A DNA stretch of 64,000 nucleotides, from NCBI GenBank assembly GCA_963783175.1, contig CAWANG010000042.1, positions 1 to 64,000 on the forward strand, in the 5' to 3' direction. A program made the position numbers and the translations under genes. Numbering within the stretch: position 1 is the first letter of the stretch; every line of letters starts with the position of its first letter. Below the pieces are notes generated by a model that searched no databases, was not told the origin of the DNA, and saw only the letters and a program-made list of their open reading frames with translations. Below are positions 46,859 to 56,241 of this stretch, one piece after another. Source of the stretch: Roseiarcus sp963783175 (GTDB lineage Bacteria; Pseudomonadota; Alphaproteobacteria; Rhizobiales; Beijerinckiaceae).

Positions 46859-47327
46859 CCGACGCCGTCAACGGCGCCTCGTTCAACGGCACGAACGTCC
46901 TCAACGGCAGCCTGACCTCCCTCAACTTCGTCTCCGGCTTCAACGCCACAGCGACCGGCGGGACCGTGAACACCATCGCCTTCACCACCCAGGCGCTATA
47001 CGGATTGGCCACCGGCGGAACGTCGACGTCGACGACCAGCCAGTCGACCGTCTCGGATCCGGCGACGATGACTCAGTTGCAGGCCCAGTTTACCGCCGAC
47101 ACAGCGGACACGACCGCCGTCACCGCCGGAACGGTTACGGCGACATATGGCGCTGATGCGATCTACGAGGATACGGCCAACCAGGCGCTAACGATCCAGT
47201 CATTAGCTCTCAACGGCACGGCGACGACAACGACCTACACCGCACTGGACGCGAACGGCAACTCGATCGCGCAGGGCGGAACTCCCACCTTCGCAACTGC
47301 GTCGTCCTACGCGGTGACGACGACCGT
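46834..47327 (+). pseudogene. flagellin gene fragment
   Basis: In a frame different from the cyclase, the sequence reads ASLGQQLTDAVNGASFNGTNVLNG, then a Thr/Ala/Ser-rich stretch with SGFNATATGGTVNTIAF and YEDTANQALTIQSLALNG, the pattern of the variable middle of an alphaproteobacterial flagellin. Both conserved ends are missing. The next 230 bases to 47558 hold nothing I can identify. Confidence 0.55.
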
Positions 47328-47558
47328 CGTCGATGAGCTTGATCGCCTCGTCGCGTCGGCAATCGCGCCACTGAACGACGGCGGCGGCATAGAGCACATC
47401 GGGCTCGGATTGGCCGGCATTCACTTGCGCCCGTCTCCACGTTGCGCGCGAGGCGGCAGGCAAAACGGACATTTTCTCCAAAGCATGGGGCGAATTAAAG
47501 CGGCGGCGCTTGCGTGGACCTTTCGCCGATTGATCGGCCCAGAGGGTCAGCGACGCGC

Positions 47559-48440
47559 TCAGCCGCCCAGCGAAAATCTTTGCAAGCTCGACAACAAGGC
47601 GGTCGAAAACACTTGCGCCGGCGCGCCGATGAAGGCGTTGAGGGCGCTGCTCAGCACCGAACCGTTCGAACTGATGACGCCAGCCAGGACCGCAGCGGCG
47701 CCGGACTGGTCCGTGTTCGAGTTGCTCGCGGCGACGGTCAAATTCGTGGTCGCGCCCGAGCCCGGCCCGTATGTCACGTCGTACATCGCGGTGAATCGCT
47801 CGGCGAATTGCTTGAGCTTCGTTGGATCCTGCAGATCGGAGATCGGCATGAGCCGCGAGAGCGTCTGCGCTTGGGTATTGATGTTCTCCGCGCTGGTTGC
47901 CGGCGAGAGACCGAAGATGGTCTGAGCCACTTCCAGGAGATTTGGATCGGCGAGAATTTCGTATTCACTGGTTACCGACGGCGCTACGCGCTGGAAGTAA
48001 AGCGCAAGCTGGACGCCGACGTTCTGCGCCCCCTGATCGCTCTCGAGTTGCTGCTCGACATAGTTGCTCGTCGTCGTCTGGACCGCGTTCGTCGAGGCCG
48101 CCGAAGCCGCGCCGTCGCCAACGAAATTGAAAGCCGTGGCGAACGCCTTCCAGGCCGGGTTGCTCAAGGTGTTGGCGAGACTGTTGGGGCTGGACACGCC
48201 GCCTTCCAGCACCTTCGTGATCAGCGCCGTGGCGTTGATCTGGTCACCCAGGCCGTAGGCGTCGAGGGCGTAGGACAGCAGCCGATAATTGCCGACAAGG
48301 TCCTGTATGGAGGTCACGCTGCCGATATTGGCTTGATAATACGCGGTTGCGGATTTCACCGCGGGTTCGGCCGCAGTCATCGCCTGATACCGCGGCAAAT
48401 CCTGCGACACGGCGAGATAGGCCGAGGTAGTGGTCGTCAT
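47559..48440 (-). CDS. DUF1217 flagellum-associated protein
   Basis: 293 residues with the typical start TTTTSAYLAVSQDLPRYQ and two repeats of the family pattern: YYQANIGSVTSIQDLVGNYRLLSYALDAYGLGD early, and YFQRVAPSVTSEYEILADPNLLEVAQTIFGL later, each a small helical unit ending in lysine-rich NPAWKAF-like segments. DUF1217 genes lie in rhizobial flagellar clusters. Here it is intact but stands beside a broken flagellin, so it is a remnant of a lost or rearranged cluster. Confidence 0.8.
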   Translation of the reverse strand: MTTTTSAYLAVSQDLPRYQAMTAAEPAVKSATAYYQANIGSVTSIQDLVGNYRLLSYALDAYGLGDQINATALITKVLEGGVSSPNSLANTLSNPAWKAFATAFNFVGDGAASAASTNAVQTTTSNYVEQQLESDQGAQNVGVQLALYFQRVAPSVTSEYEILADPNLLEVAQTIFGLSPATSAENINTQAQTLSRLMPISDLQDPTKLKQFAERFTAMYDVTYGPGSGATTNLTVAASNSNTDQSGAAAVLAGVISSNGSVLSSALNAFIGAPAQVFSTALLSSLQRFSLGG

Positions 48441-48574
48441 GGTCGAGTCGGGTGGCCGGGGCCCAGCGTCGTATTGAGAGGGACGCCTTGAGGCTAGCGA
48501 CGAAGTCCTGCCCGGGAGTTAATCTGCGAACGGGCGCCAAGACGCGGCTGCGCCCTTTCCAATTCGCCGGCGCG

Positions 48575-48793
48575 TCAGCCGCGCAGGCGAATCCCGCCAA
48601 GCCCCGCTGCGGCGATCAGATTACCGCCTCGCACGTCCGCACCCAATCGTTCGGCGATATCGCCGGCAAGCGAAGCGACGGAATCGTTGCGCATGAACTC
48701 GGCGAGAAGGGCCAGTTCGCTCCTCTCATCGGTCGCCTGTAAGCCGGCGCATGGGGCCGAATCAGCGGGTCGTGGTTTGAGCTCTGTTTGCAT
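48575..48793 (-). CDS. small hypothetical protein
   Basis: 72 residues; the middle (ELALLAEFMRNDSVASLAGDIAERLGADVRGGNLIAAAGL) reads like a helical protein and contains no low-complexity bias. No family is recognised, and no clear ribosome binding site is seen. It is the only candidate gene in the 460-base gap between the DUF1217 and LysR genes. Confidence 0.3.
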   Translation of the reverse strand: MQTELKPRPADSAPCAGLQATDERSELALLAEFMRNDSVASLAGDIAERLGADVRGGNLIAAAGLGGIRLRG

Positions 48794-48901
48794 CGTCGGC
48801 GTCCGCTACCGCTTTGGCAGGTCGCCGAATACTGCCACGATCGAGTGACGGGCTTGCGTGACGAATTGTTACAAAATGAAATGCGGAGTGAAGTCGCGCC
48901 G

Positions 48902-49756
48902 TCAAACCGATTGAAGAGTTTCGACCATACCTGCGACCCAACGGCGACTCGCGACCGCCAACGTTCGGGAACGCGCCAACAGCAGGAGCGTGACCTCCGG
49001 CAAGAGCGGAAGGCTCTTGTCGAGGCAGGGCTTCACTCCCTCCGGCGCCAACCCTTCGATCATCGGCATGACGCCAAGACCGGCCGCAGCGGCGGCGGCG
49101 AGCACGGCGAAGTCCGAACTGGTGCAAACCACGTCAAATTTCCGCCCCTTGGCGCGCAGCGCGCCTGTCGCCGCCTCATGAATGTGCGACCCTTGCGGGG
49201 CGACGACGAGCGGCAGCGGCCGATCGGCGGCATAGCTGTCGCACGCCTGGCTGAACCAGCCCAACCGCCCGCGCCACTGTTCGATCCTGTAGGGTTCGCT
49301 TTCGCCCGTCCCGATGACGAACGCGACGTCAAGCGCATTCTGACGAAACGCGGCCGACAGCGCCTGCGAGCTTTCGACCATCACCTCGAAGGCCGCGCGG
49401 GTCTCGGCGTCGGCGCGCAGCTGCGCGAGCCGCGGCGCCAAAACCGAGGCAAATTCGCTGGGCATCCCAATCCGCAGAGCGCCGTTCGGATTGTTGCGGC
49501 CCCCGACCTCGTCCAGCATGTCGTCATGCAGCCGGAGCAAGCGCTTTCCGTAATCGAAGCAAACCTCTCCCACGCTGGACAATTCGAAGTGCCGACCGGT
49601 CTTGAATAACGGGGCCTCGACGAGTTCCTCGAGCCGTTTCACCTGAAGGCTGATCGTTGGCTGCGTCCGGCCCAATTCCTCCGCCGCGCGGGTGAAGCCT
49701 CGAGCCTCCACGACCGCGACAAAGGCTCGCAGGATATCGATGGGAATGCCGCGCAT
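48902..49756 (-). CDS. LysR-family transcriptional regulator
   Basis: 284 residues from the ATG at 49756, which starts right before the conserved IPIDILRAFVAVVEARGF. The N-terminal winged HTH (RAAEELGRTQPTISLQVKRLEE) is complete; the effector domain has NGALRIGMPSEFASVLAP and AAAAAGLGVMPMIEG. No divergent target gene is present: the neighbour upstream is 412 bases away. The spacer 49757-50167 contains a TTGACA at about 50082 but no clear -10. Confidence 0.9.
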   Translation of the reverse strand: MRGIPIDILRAFVAVVEARGFTRAAEELGRTQPTISLQVKRLEELVEAPLFKTGRHFELSSVGEVCFDYGKRLLRLHDDMLDEVGGRNNPNGALRIGMPSEFASVLAPRLAQLRADAETRAAFEVMVESSQALSAAFRQNALDVAFVIGTGESEPYRIEQWRGRLGWFSQACDSYAADRPLPLVVAPQGSHIHEAATGALRAKGRKFDVVCTSSDFAVLAAAAAAGLGVMPMIEGLAPEGVKPCLDKSLPLLPEVTLLLLARSRTLAVASRRWVAGMVETLQSV

Positions 49757-50167
49757 TAGGAACGCCCGAGCCGGTACGAGGTTGGTTACCCCCTTGTACA
49801 TCGATTCGCTCTCGCCATAACCAGCGCACATGCAATCATTGACGCTTTGCCATCCCGGGCCGTTGAGTTACCGAAGAGACCGCGGGAAGGTTGGAAATCG
49901 CCGTCACTCGACCTTCCTGGCGCTAGTGACAAATGACTTATCGGCAGGAAGATGGAAATACTGGCAAGTTGACCGGAATGTGAGGCATGCAATGGGAGTG
50001 ACCGAAAACCGCCTCTCTCACGAGCGATAAGTCTGTCTGGCTCGATTCAAATAATCAACGCCGTCACGTATGGTAAATTATTGACAATGGCGCCTCTCAT
50101 GCCACGATTCGCTCCGATTTGACGATTCGCTGGCCTAGGGCGGCGGGCGTCGAAATGGGGGCGGCTG

Positions 50168-50629
50168 ATGCGAATACTCATTCTGGACGACGCCAACCAG
50201 GACCAGGACCGGGCGGTCATTGAAAACGCCATCCGGGAGCGCGACGTCGAAATCCGCCGCGCAGACGCTCTCAAGCCGATCGAGCGGCTCTACGTCTTCG
50301 CCGGATGGACGCTCGAGGAGACGGCACGCGACCTGGTCAGTCCCGCGGGCCGGCGGGTCGACTTGACGTCGTCTGAGTTCGATCTGCTGCTGGCCTTTGT
50401 CCGCCGGCCGGGCCAAGCGCTATCTAGAGACGCCCTGCTCGGCACGCTCAGAGGGCGCGAGTGGACCTATTTCGATCGTTCGATCGATACGCTGGTGGCG
50501 CGGCTGCGCAAGAAGCTGGCCGGCGGCGCCGATCGGCCTCCGCTCGTTCGCTCGGTGCGCGGCGTTGGCTATATTTTCTGTGCCGCCGTCGCCAACATCT
50601 CTCAGGGAGGACAGACTGCCGCGGCCTGA
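50168..50629 (+). CDS. OmpR-type winged-helix regulator lacking its receiver
   Basis: 153 residues. The first eight (MRILILDD) are the start of a receiver domain, but about 80 residues, including the phospho-acceptor aspartate and the T/K switch residues, are missing. The next recognisable part is a linker (LYVFAGWTLEE) and an OmpR-type DNA-binding domain (about 65-145: LTSSEFDLLLAFVRRPGQALSRDALLG, RSIDTLVARLRKKL, RSVRGVGYIFC). It cannot be switched by normal phosphorylation. No kinase gene is adjacent. It may be a constitutive regulator or a deletion product. Confidence 0.85.
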   Translation: MRILILDDANQDQDRAVIENAIRERDVEIRRADALKPIERLYVFAGWTLEETARDLVSPAGRRVDLTSSEFDLLLAFVRRPGQALSRDALLGTLRGREWTYFDRSIDTLVARLRKKLAGGADRPPLVRSVRGVGYIFCAAVANISQGGQTAAA

Positions 50630-50799
50630 GTCCGCCCCTCTGGCGGCGGACGCGGTCGGACCGGTTGGATTGTTGATCGGGCGGTCGCGGCCTCCATTTG
50701 CCGCCGGTCCGATTGACGCACCGCAAAGGCGGCTGCTATCCATCGCCTCGTCGACATTTAACGTCTTGTATTTGAACGAGATAAGGCATTCCGGCGCCG

Positions 50800-51417
50800 A
50801 TGATTCGCTTCCACCGCAACGACTTGCCCGCCGAAGCGTCGTTCGGCGAGGCGGCGGCCATCGATACGGAGACGCTGGGGCTGGTCGTCGGGCGAGACCG
50901 CCTCTGCGTCGTGCAGATTTCGCGTGGCGACGGCAGCGCGGACATCGTCCAGATCGCCGCCGGCCAGGCGCGCGCTCCCAATCTCGAACGGCTGCTCGCC
51001 GATCCGAGCGTCGTGAAGCTGTTTCATTACGGCCGTTTCGACATGGCGGTCCTGCATCATGCCTTCGGCGTCATGGCCGCTCCGGTTTATTGCACCAAGA
51101 TCGCCTCCAAGATCGCCAGGACCTACACCGATCGCCATGGCCTGAAGGACCTCACGCGCGAATTGCTCGGGGTGGAGATCTCGAAGCAGCAGCAGTCGTC
51201 GGACTGGGGGGCCGAGGCGCTCAGCGAGGCGCAGCTCGCCTACGCGGCGTCCGACGTGCTGCATCTGCACGCGCTGCGCGAGAAGCTGGACGGCATGCTC
51301 GAGCGCGAAGGCCGGGCGGGACATGCGCGCGCCGCATTCGCCTATCTACCCGATCGGGTGCGCCTCGACCTCGCCGGATTCGAGGCCATGGACGTTTTCT
51401 CGCACGCCTATCCTTGA
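50800..51417 (+). CDS. rnd: ribonuclease D-like 3'-5' exonuclease
   Basis: DEDD-type exonuclease of 205 residues. Metal-binding motifs are AIDTETLG (Exo I), KLFHYGRFDMAVL (Exo II) and YAASDVLHLHALR (Exo III, DEDDy tyrosine). The HRDC domains of long RNase D are absent; short forms like this are common in Alphaproteobacteria and trim RNA 3' ends. It converges with rph with a 10-base overlap. Confidence 0.9.
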   Translation: MIRFHRNDLPAEASFGEAAAIDTETLGLVVGRDRLCVVQISRGDGSADIVQIAAGQARAPNLERLLADPSVVKLFHYGRFDMAVLHHAFGVMAAPVYCTKIASKIARTYTDRHGLKDLTRELLGVEISKQQQSSDWGAEALSEAQLAYAASDVLHLHALREKLDGMLEREGRAGHARAAFAYLPDRVRLDLAGFEAMDVFSHAYP

Positions 51418-52127
51418 GCGATCGCTGCCTTCTGCAACGCGACGAGCCGCCCTATGCCGCTCCGCGCCAGCGCCAGCATATGGACGAGTTCGGCCTCGCT
51501 GAACGGCGCGCCTTCCGCCGACCCTTGCACCTCGACCAGGCCCCCAGCCCCGGTCATGACGAAATTCGCGTCGGTATGGGCGCTCGAATCCTCCGCATAA
51601 TCGAGATCGATCACCGCTTCACCGCCGACGACGCCGCAAGAAACGGCGGCGACATGATCTTTCAGGGGGTTGTCTCGCAGGATCGAGCGCAGCGCCATCC
51701 ATTCGAGGCAGTCGCGCAGCGCCACCCAGGCGCCGGTGATCGAGGCGGTGCGGGTGCCGCCGTCCGCCTGCAACACGTCGCAATCGATAGTGATCTGCCG
51801 CTCGCCGAGGCGCGGCAAATCCACCACCGACCGGAGCGACCGGCCGATCAGGCGCTGAATCTCCTGTGAGCGGCCAGAAACCTTGCCAGTCGCCGATTCG
51901 CGCCTGGTTCGCGTCAGGGTCGCGCGCGGCAGCATCGCGTATTCGGCCGTGACCCATCCTCGACCCTGGCCGCGCAGCCACGGCGGCGGCTTGTCCTCGA
52001 GCGAGGCCGCGCACAGCACATGCGTTTCGCCGAACCGGACGAGGCACGAGCCTTCCGCATAACGCGCCACCCCGCGCTCGAAGCTCACCGGGCGCATTTC
52101 GTCGTCGGCGCGTTTTGACGGACGCAT
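51408..52127 (-). CDS. rph: ribonuclease PH
   Basis: Phosphorolytic 3'-end processing of tRNA. It has 239 residues, with RPVSFERGVARYAEGSCLVRFGETHVLCAA, the GWVTAEYAMLPRAT segment, the phosphate-site RTRRES and GRSQEIQRLIGRSLR. rdgB, the usual neighbour, is not here; glyQ is divergent. The short overlap with the RNase D gene puts two tRNA 3'-processing enzymes tail to tail. Confidence 0.96.
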   Translation of the reverse strand: MRPSKRADDEMRPVSFERGVARYAEGSCLVRFGETHVLCAASLEDKPPPWLRGQGRGWVTAEYAMLPRATLTRTRRESATGKVSGRSQEIQRLIGRSLRSVVDLPRLGERQITIDCDVLQADGGTRTASITGAWVALRDCLEWMALRSILRDNPLKDHVAAVSCGVVGGEAVIDLDYAEDSSAHTDANFVMTGAGGLVEVQGSAEGAPFSEAELVHMLALARSGIGRLVALQKAAIAQG

Positions 52128-52266
52128 GAGCGAACCTCCCTCATTTTAAGCGACTGGCTCTAGCGGCAGACGGGAGCCGAAGCAAATTCTCATCGCCAAG
52201 GGCGCGTCGCGCCGCTCCGCTCGCTGCGTTGACCATCGACACCCGCGTCTCTAGGGTCGCGCTCCC

Positions 52267-53214
52267 GTGATCCGCGACCGAAACGCCATACCGCCCGCCG
52301 AAGACGCCGCGCTCGACCCGATGAGGTCGTTTCAGGGGCTCATCCTGACCTTGCAGAGCTTCTGGGCGCGGCAGGGCTGCGTCATGCTGCAGCCCTACGA
52401 CATGGAGGTCGGCGCCGGCACGTTCCACCCGGCGACGACGCTGCGCTCGCTCGGCCCCAGGCCCTGGAAGGCCGCCTATGCCCAGCCCTCCCGCCGGCCG
52501 AAGGACGGACGCTACGGCGAGAATCCGAACCGGCTCCAGCATTATTATCAGTATCAGGTGATCCTTAAGCCGAGCCCCGAGAACCTTCAGGCGCTCTATC
52601 TCGATTCGCTCGCCGCGATCGGCGTCGACATGGCCCTCCACGACGTGCGCTTCGTCGAGGACGACTGGGAAAGCCCAACTCTTGGCGCGTGGGGCTTGGG
52701 GTGGGAATGCTGGTGCGACGGCATGGAAGTGTCGCAATTCACGTACTTTCAGCAGATCGCGGGATTCGAGTGCGCGCCGGTTTCCGGCGAACTGACCTAC
52801 GGCCTCGAGCGGCTCGCGATGTACGTGCAAGGCGTCGACAGCATCTACGACATCAACTTCAACGGCGGCGACGGCGAAGCGCGCGTCACTTACGGCGACA
52901 TCTTCCAGCAGGCGGAAGAAGAATATTCCCGCTTCAACTTCGAGCACGCCAATACCGACGTCCTCATCCAGCACTTCAAGGACGCGGAGGGGGAATGCGT
53001 CGCGTTGCTCAAGCGCGGCGCAGCGGGCGAACGCCACCTCATGGCGCTGCCGGCCTATGACCAATGCATCAAGGCAAGCCACGTCTTCAACCTTCTCGAC
53101 GCCCGCGGCGCGATCTCGGTCACCGAGCGGCAGAGCTACATCTTGAGGGTGCGCGAACTCGCCAAGGCCTGCGGCGCGGCCTGGCTCAAGACGGCGGGGG
53201 GCGGGGCGGGGTGA
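52267..53214 (+). CDS. glyQ: glycyl-tRNA synthetase alpha subunit
   Basis: Catalytic subunit of the bacterial alpha2-beta2 enzyme. 315 residues with FQGLILTLQSFWARQGCVMLQPYDMEVGAGT, the motif 2-like region TYGLERLAMYVQGVDSIYD and MEVSQFTYFQQ. The start is a GTG at 52267; the ATG at 52321 would remove residues before FQGLILTLQ and is also possible. glyS follows after 44 bases. Confidence 0.97.
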   Translation: MIRDRNAIPPAEDAALDPMRSFQGLILTLQSFWARQGCVMLQPYDMEVGAGTFHPATTLRSLGPRPWKAAYAQPSRRPKDGRYGENPNRLQHYYQYQVILKPSPENLQALYLDSLAAIGVDMALHDVRFVEDDWESPTLGAWGLGWECWCDGMEVSQFTYFQQIAGFECAPVSGELTYGLERLAMYVQGVDSIYDINFNGGDGEARVTYGDIFQQAEEEYSRFNFEHANTDVLIQHFKDAEGECVALLKRGAAGERHLMALPAYDQCIKASHVFNLLDARGAISVTERQSYILRVRELAKACGAAWLKTAGGGAG

Positions 53215-53258
53215 CGCCCCGCTGTCGAACTTCCGGCACGTTTCCTTAGCGAGCCCAC

Positions 53259-55526
53259 ATGCCCGACCTCCTGCTTGAACTGTTCAGCGAAGAAATCCCG
53301 GCCCGCATGCAGCGCCAGGCGGCGGAGGACCTGAAGCGCCTCGTGACCAACTCGCTGGTCGAGCGCAATCTCGTCTACGAGGGCGCGCAGAGCTTTGTCA
53401 CTCCTCGGAGGCTGACCCTGCATGTCGTCGGCCTCCCGGCCGCCCAGCCCAATTCGCGCGAGAAGCGCAAGGGTCCCCGCGTCGGCGCGCCGGACGCGGC
53501 CATCCAGGGCTTTCTCAAGAGCGCGGGCCTCACGCGAATCGAGGACGCGAGGATCGAGACCGACCCGAAGAAGGGTGAGTTCTATGTCGCGTCGATCGAG
53601 AAGCCGGGCCGCGAGACCAAGGACGCCGTCGCCGAGATCATTCCCGCAATCATCCGCTCGTTTCCATGGCCGAAATCGATGCGCTGGGGCGCGGCTTCGA
53701 CGAAGCCGGACGCACTGCGCTGGGTGCGCCCGTTGCGCGGCATCCTCTGCACGCTCGCCATCCCGCACGACGCCTCCGAGATCGTCCCGTTCGAGATCGA
53801 CGGAATCAAGGCCGGCGATGAAACCTGTGGCCATCGTTTCATGGCGCCCTGGCCGATCCAGGTCCGCCGGTTCGACGATTACGTCGACGCGCTGCAAAAG
53901 GCAAAGGTCGTGCTCGACGCCGACCGGCGCAAGTCGATCATACTGACCGACGCCAAGAACCTCGCCTTCGCCCAGGGACTCGAGCTCATCGAGGACGAGG
54001 ATCTCCTGGAGGAGGTCGCGGGCCTGGTCGAATGGCCGGTCGCGCTCATGGGCGAATTCGAGGGGGCGTTCCTCGACCTGCCGCCCGAAGCGATCCGCGC
54101 CACCATCCGCGCCAACCAGAAGTGCTGGGTCATGCGCGACGGCGACGGCAAGCTCGCCAACCGCTTCATTCTGGTCTCGAATCTCATCGCCCCGGATGGC
54201 GGCGCGGCGATCGCGGCCGGCAACGCAAGGGTCGTTCGCGCGCGGCTCGCCGACGCGCGCCACTTCTGGCTGACCGATCTCGCGCCCTTGCCGGACGCCA
54301 AGGACAAGGCCGCGAAGCCGCTCGACCAGCGGCTGGAGAAACTCGAGCGGGTCGTCTTTCACGAGAAGCTCGGCACACAGGGCGAGCGGGTCGAGCGGAT
54401 CGAAGCACTCGCGGGGGAGCTCGCGCCTAAGGTCATCGCCGACCCTGCCCTTGCCGCGCGCGCCGCTCATCTCGCCAAAGCCGATCTCGTGACCGAAATG
54501 GTCGGCGAATTCCCCGAGCTGCAGGGCTTGATGGGGCGCTATTACGCGACCGCGCAAGGCGAGGAGCAAAGCGTCGCTGACGCCATCGAAGAGCACTGGA
54601 AACCGCAGGGGCCGAACGACCGCATCCCGACTTCGCCGGTGTCGATCGCGGTCGCGCTCGCCGACAAGCTCGATACGCTCGCCGGATTCTGGACGATCGA
54701 CGAGAAGCCGACCGGCAGCAAGGACCCCTTTGCGCTGCGAAGGGCGGCGCTCGGCGTGATCCGGATCATGCTGGAGAACGGGCTCAGGCTCGCTTTAACC
54801 TCGCCGCTGAACGCCGCCGTTTGGGCCGTCATGCTCGACATCCAATTCGCGCGGGAGGACGAGGCGGGCGCAGTCGTGCATTCGCTGGAGAGGCGCGGGT
54901 TCCCCGAGGGGCCGGAGCTCGACGAGGTTGTGGGCGTCTATGACCATTCGCGTCGAAAGACCTCGGCTCCGGATGATGCGAGAATTCGCGCAACGACCGC
55001 AAGCCTCCTCGCCTTCTTCGCCGATCGGCTCAAGGTCTATCTGCGCGACAAGGGCGTGCGGCATGACCTCATCGACTCGGTGTTCGCGCTGCCGGGCCAG
55101 GACGATCTTTTGATGATCGTCCTCCGGGTCGAGGCGCTCGGACACTTCCTCGATTCCGATGACGGACGGAACCTGCTTATGGGGTACCGCCGCTCCGCCA
55201 ACATCCTGCGCGCCGAGGAAAGACGAGACGGCGTCGGCGCTTTCTCGCGTTCACACGATCCGGCCCTGCTCGTCCTGCCGGCCGAAAAGGATCTGGCCGA
55301 CATGCTCGCAGCGGCCGGCGCGGCGGCGCGCGAGCGGGCGGCCCGCGAGGATTTCGAGGGCGCGATGCGCGCGCTTGCGACCTTGCGCGCGCCCGTCGAC
55401 GCCTTTTTCCTCGACGTCACGGTCAACGCCGACGACCCGGATCTGCGGCTGAACCGCCTGAGACTGCTGAACGTTTTGCGCGAGGCGATGCATGGCGTCG
55501 CCGACTTCTCCAAGGTCGCGGGATAA
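53259..55526 (+). CDS. glyS: glycyl-tRNA synthetase beta subunit
   Basis: tRNA-binding partner of GlyQ, 755 residues. Hallmarks: MPDLLLELFSEEIPARMQ at the start, the FVTPRRLTLHV segment, the HD-domain-like centre with AALADKLDTLAGFW and KPTGSKDPFALRRAALGVIRI, and a C-terminal DALR-like region ending RLRLLNVLREAMHGVADFSKV. It forms an operon with glyQ. Confidence 0.97.
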   Translation: MPDLLLELFSEEIPARMQRQAAEDLKRLVTNSLVERNLVYEGAQSFVTPRRLTLHVVGLPAAQPNSREKRKGPRVGAPDAAIQGFLKSAGLTRIEDARIETDPKKGEFYVASIEKPGRETKDAVAEIIPAIIRSFPWPKSMRWGAASTKPDALRWVRPLRGILCTLAIPHDASEIVPFEIDGIKAGDETCGHRFMAPWPIQVRRFDDYVDALQKAKVVLDADRRKSIILTDAKNLAFAQGLELIEDEDLLEEVAGLVEWPVALMGEFEGAFLDLPPEAIRATIRANQKCWVMRDGDGKLANRFILVSNLIAPDGGAAIAAGNARVVRARLADARHFWLTDLAPLPDAKDKAAKPLDQRLEKLERVVFHEKLGTQGERVERIEALAGELAPKVIADPALAARAAHLAKADLVTEMVGEFPELQGLMGRYYATAQGEEQSVADAIEEHWKPQGPNDRIPTSPVSIAVALADKLDTLAGFWTIDEKPTGSKDPFALRRAALGVIRIMLENGLRLALTSPLNAAVWAVMLDIQFAREDEAGAVVHSLERRGFPEGPELDEVVGVYDHSRRKTSAPDDARIRATTASLLAFFADRLKVYLRDKGVRHDLIDSVFALPGQDDLLMIVLRVEALGHFLDSDDGRNLLMGYRRSANILRAEERRDGVGAFSRSHDPALLVLPAEKDLADMLAAAGAAARERAAREDFEGAMRALATLRAPVDAFFLDVTVNADDPDLRLNRLRLLNVLREAMHGVADFSKVAG

Positions 55527-55603
55527 CCCGCCTCCTTTGACATTCCGGCCTGAGCGACTAAATGGCGGCGGGGCGCCGCCGGGCGCAGACAGAAAGACGA
55601 CGT

Positions 55604-56230
55604 ATGGCGCTGAGGCAAGACAATCACGCCGGACATGGGTCCCGCGGCGGCAAGGCGATCACCGACAATCAGGTCGAGGACGCGTTCCGCACCATCATCA
55701 AATGGATCGGCGAGGATCCCGATCGCGACGGCCTTGCCGAGACGCCCGACCGCCTGAGGCGCGCCTACCGCGAATATTTCGCCGGTTACGACGAGGACCC
55801 GGAGGAGGTCCTGCGCAAGACGTTTTCCGAGGTCGACGGCTACGACGAGATGATCGTGCTCCGCGGCGTGACCTTCGAGAGCCACTGCGAGCACCACATC
55901 GCGCCGATCATCGGCCGGGTGTGGGTCGGCTACATTCCGAATAAGCGGGTGGTGGGAATCTCAAAACTCGCCCGGGTGGTCGAGATCTTCTCCAAGCGGC
56001 TGCAGATACAGGAGCGCCTGACGGCGCAGATCGCCAACACTGTCGACGAAGTCTTGAAGCCCTGCGGTGTCGCGGTGGTGGTCAAGGCGGCGCATCATTG
56101 CATGATCGACCGCGGCGTCCGCAAGCGCGGCGCCGATCTCGTCACCAGCCGCATGCTTGGAGTCTTTCGCGACCAGCCGGCGACGCGGCATGAGTTCCTC
56201 ACGCTCGTCAACGCCGACACCACCGAGTAG
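55604..56230 (+). CDS. folE: GTP cyclohydrolase I
   Basis: First enzyme of tetrahydrofolate (and tetrahydromethanopterin-type pterin) synthesis. 208 residues from the ATG at 55604. Zinc ligands are in ESHCEHHIAP and AAHHCMIDRGV, the GISKLARVVEIFSKRLQIQERLT stretch is invariant, and the C-terminus has TSRMLGVFRDQPATRHEFL. A longer start at 55562 adds 14 basic residues and is unlikely. A reductase-like gene follows after 11 bases. Confidence 0.97.
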   Translation: MALRQDNHAGHGSRGGKAITDNQVEDAFRTIIKWIGEDPDRDGLAETPDRLRRAYREYFAGYDEDPEEVLRKTFSEVDGYDEMIVLRGVTFESHCEHHIAPIIGRVWVGYIPNKRVVGISKLARVVEIFSKRLQIQERLTAQIANTVDEVLKPCGVAVVVKAAHHCMIDRGVRKRGADLVTSRMLGVFRDQPATRHEFLTLVNADTTE

Positions 56231-56241
56231 CGCGCCGCAGC

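Noticed and set aside
47203..47481. Minus-strand ORF with a TPR-like start
   Set aside because: Only about 25 residues look protein-like; the rest is antisense of the flagellin fragment.
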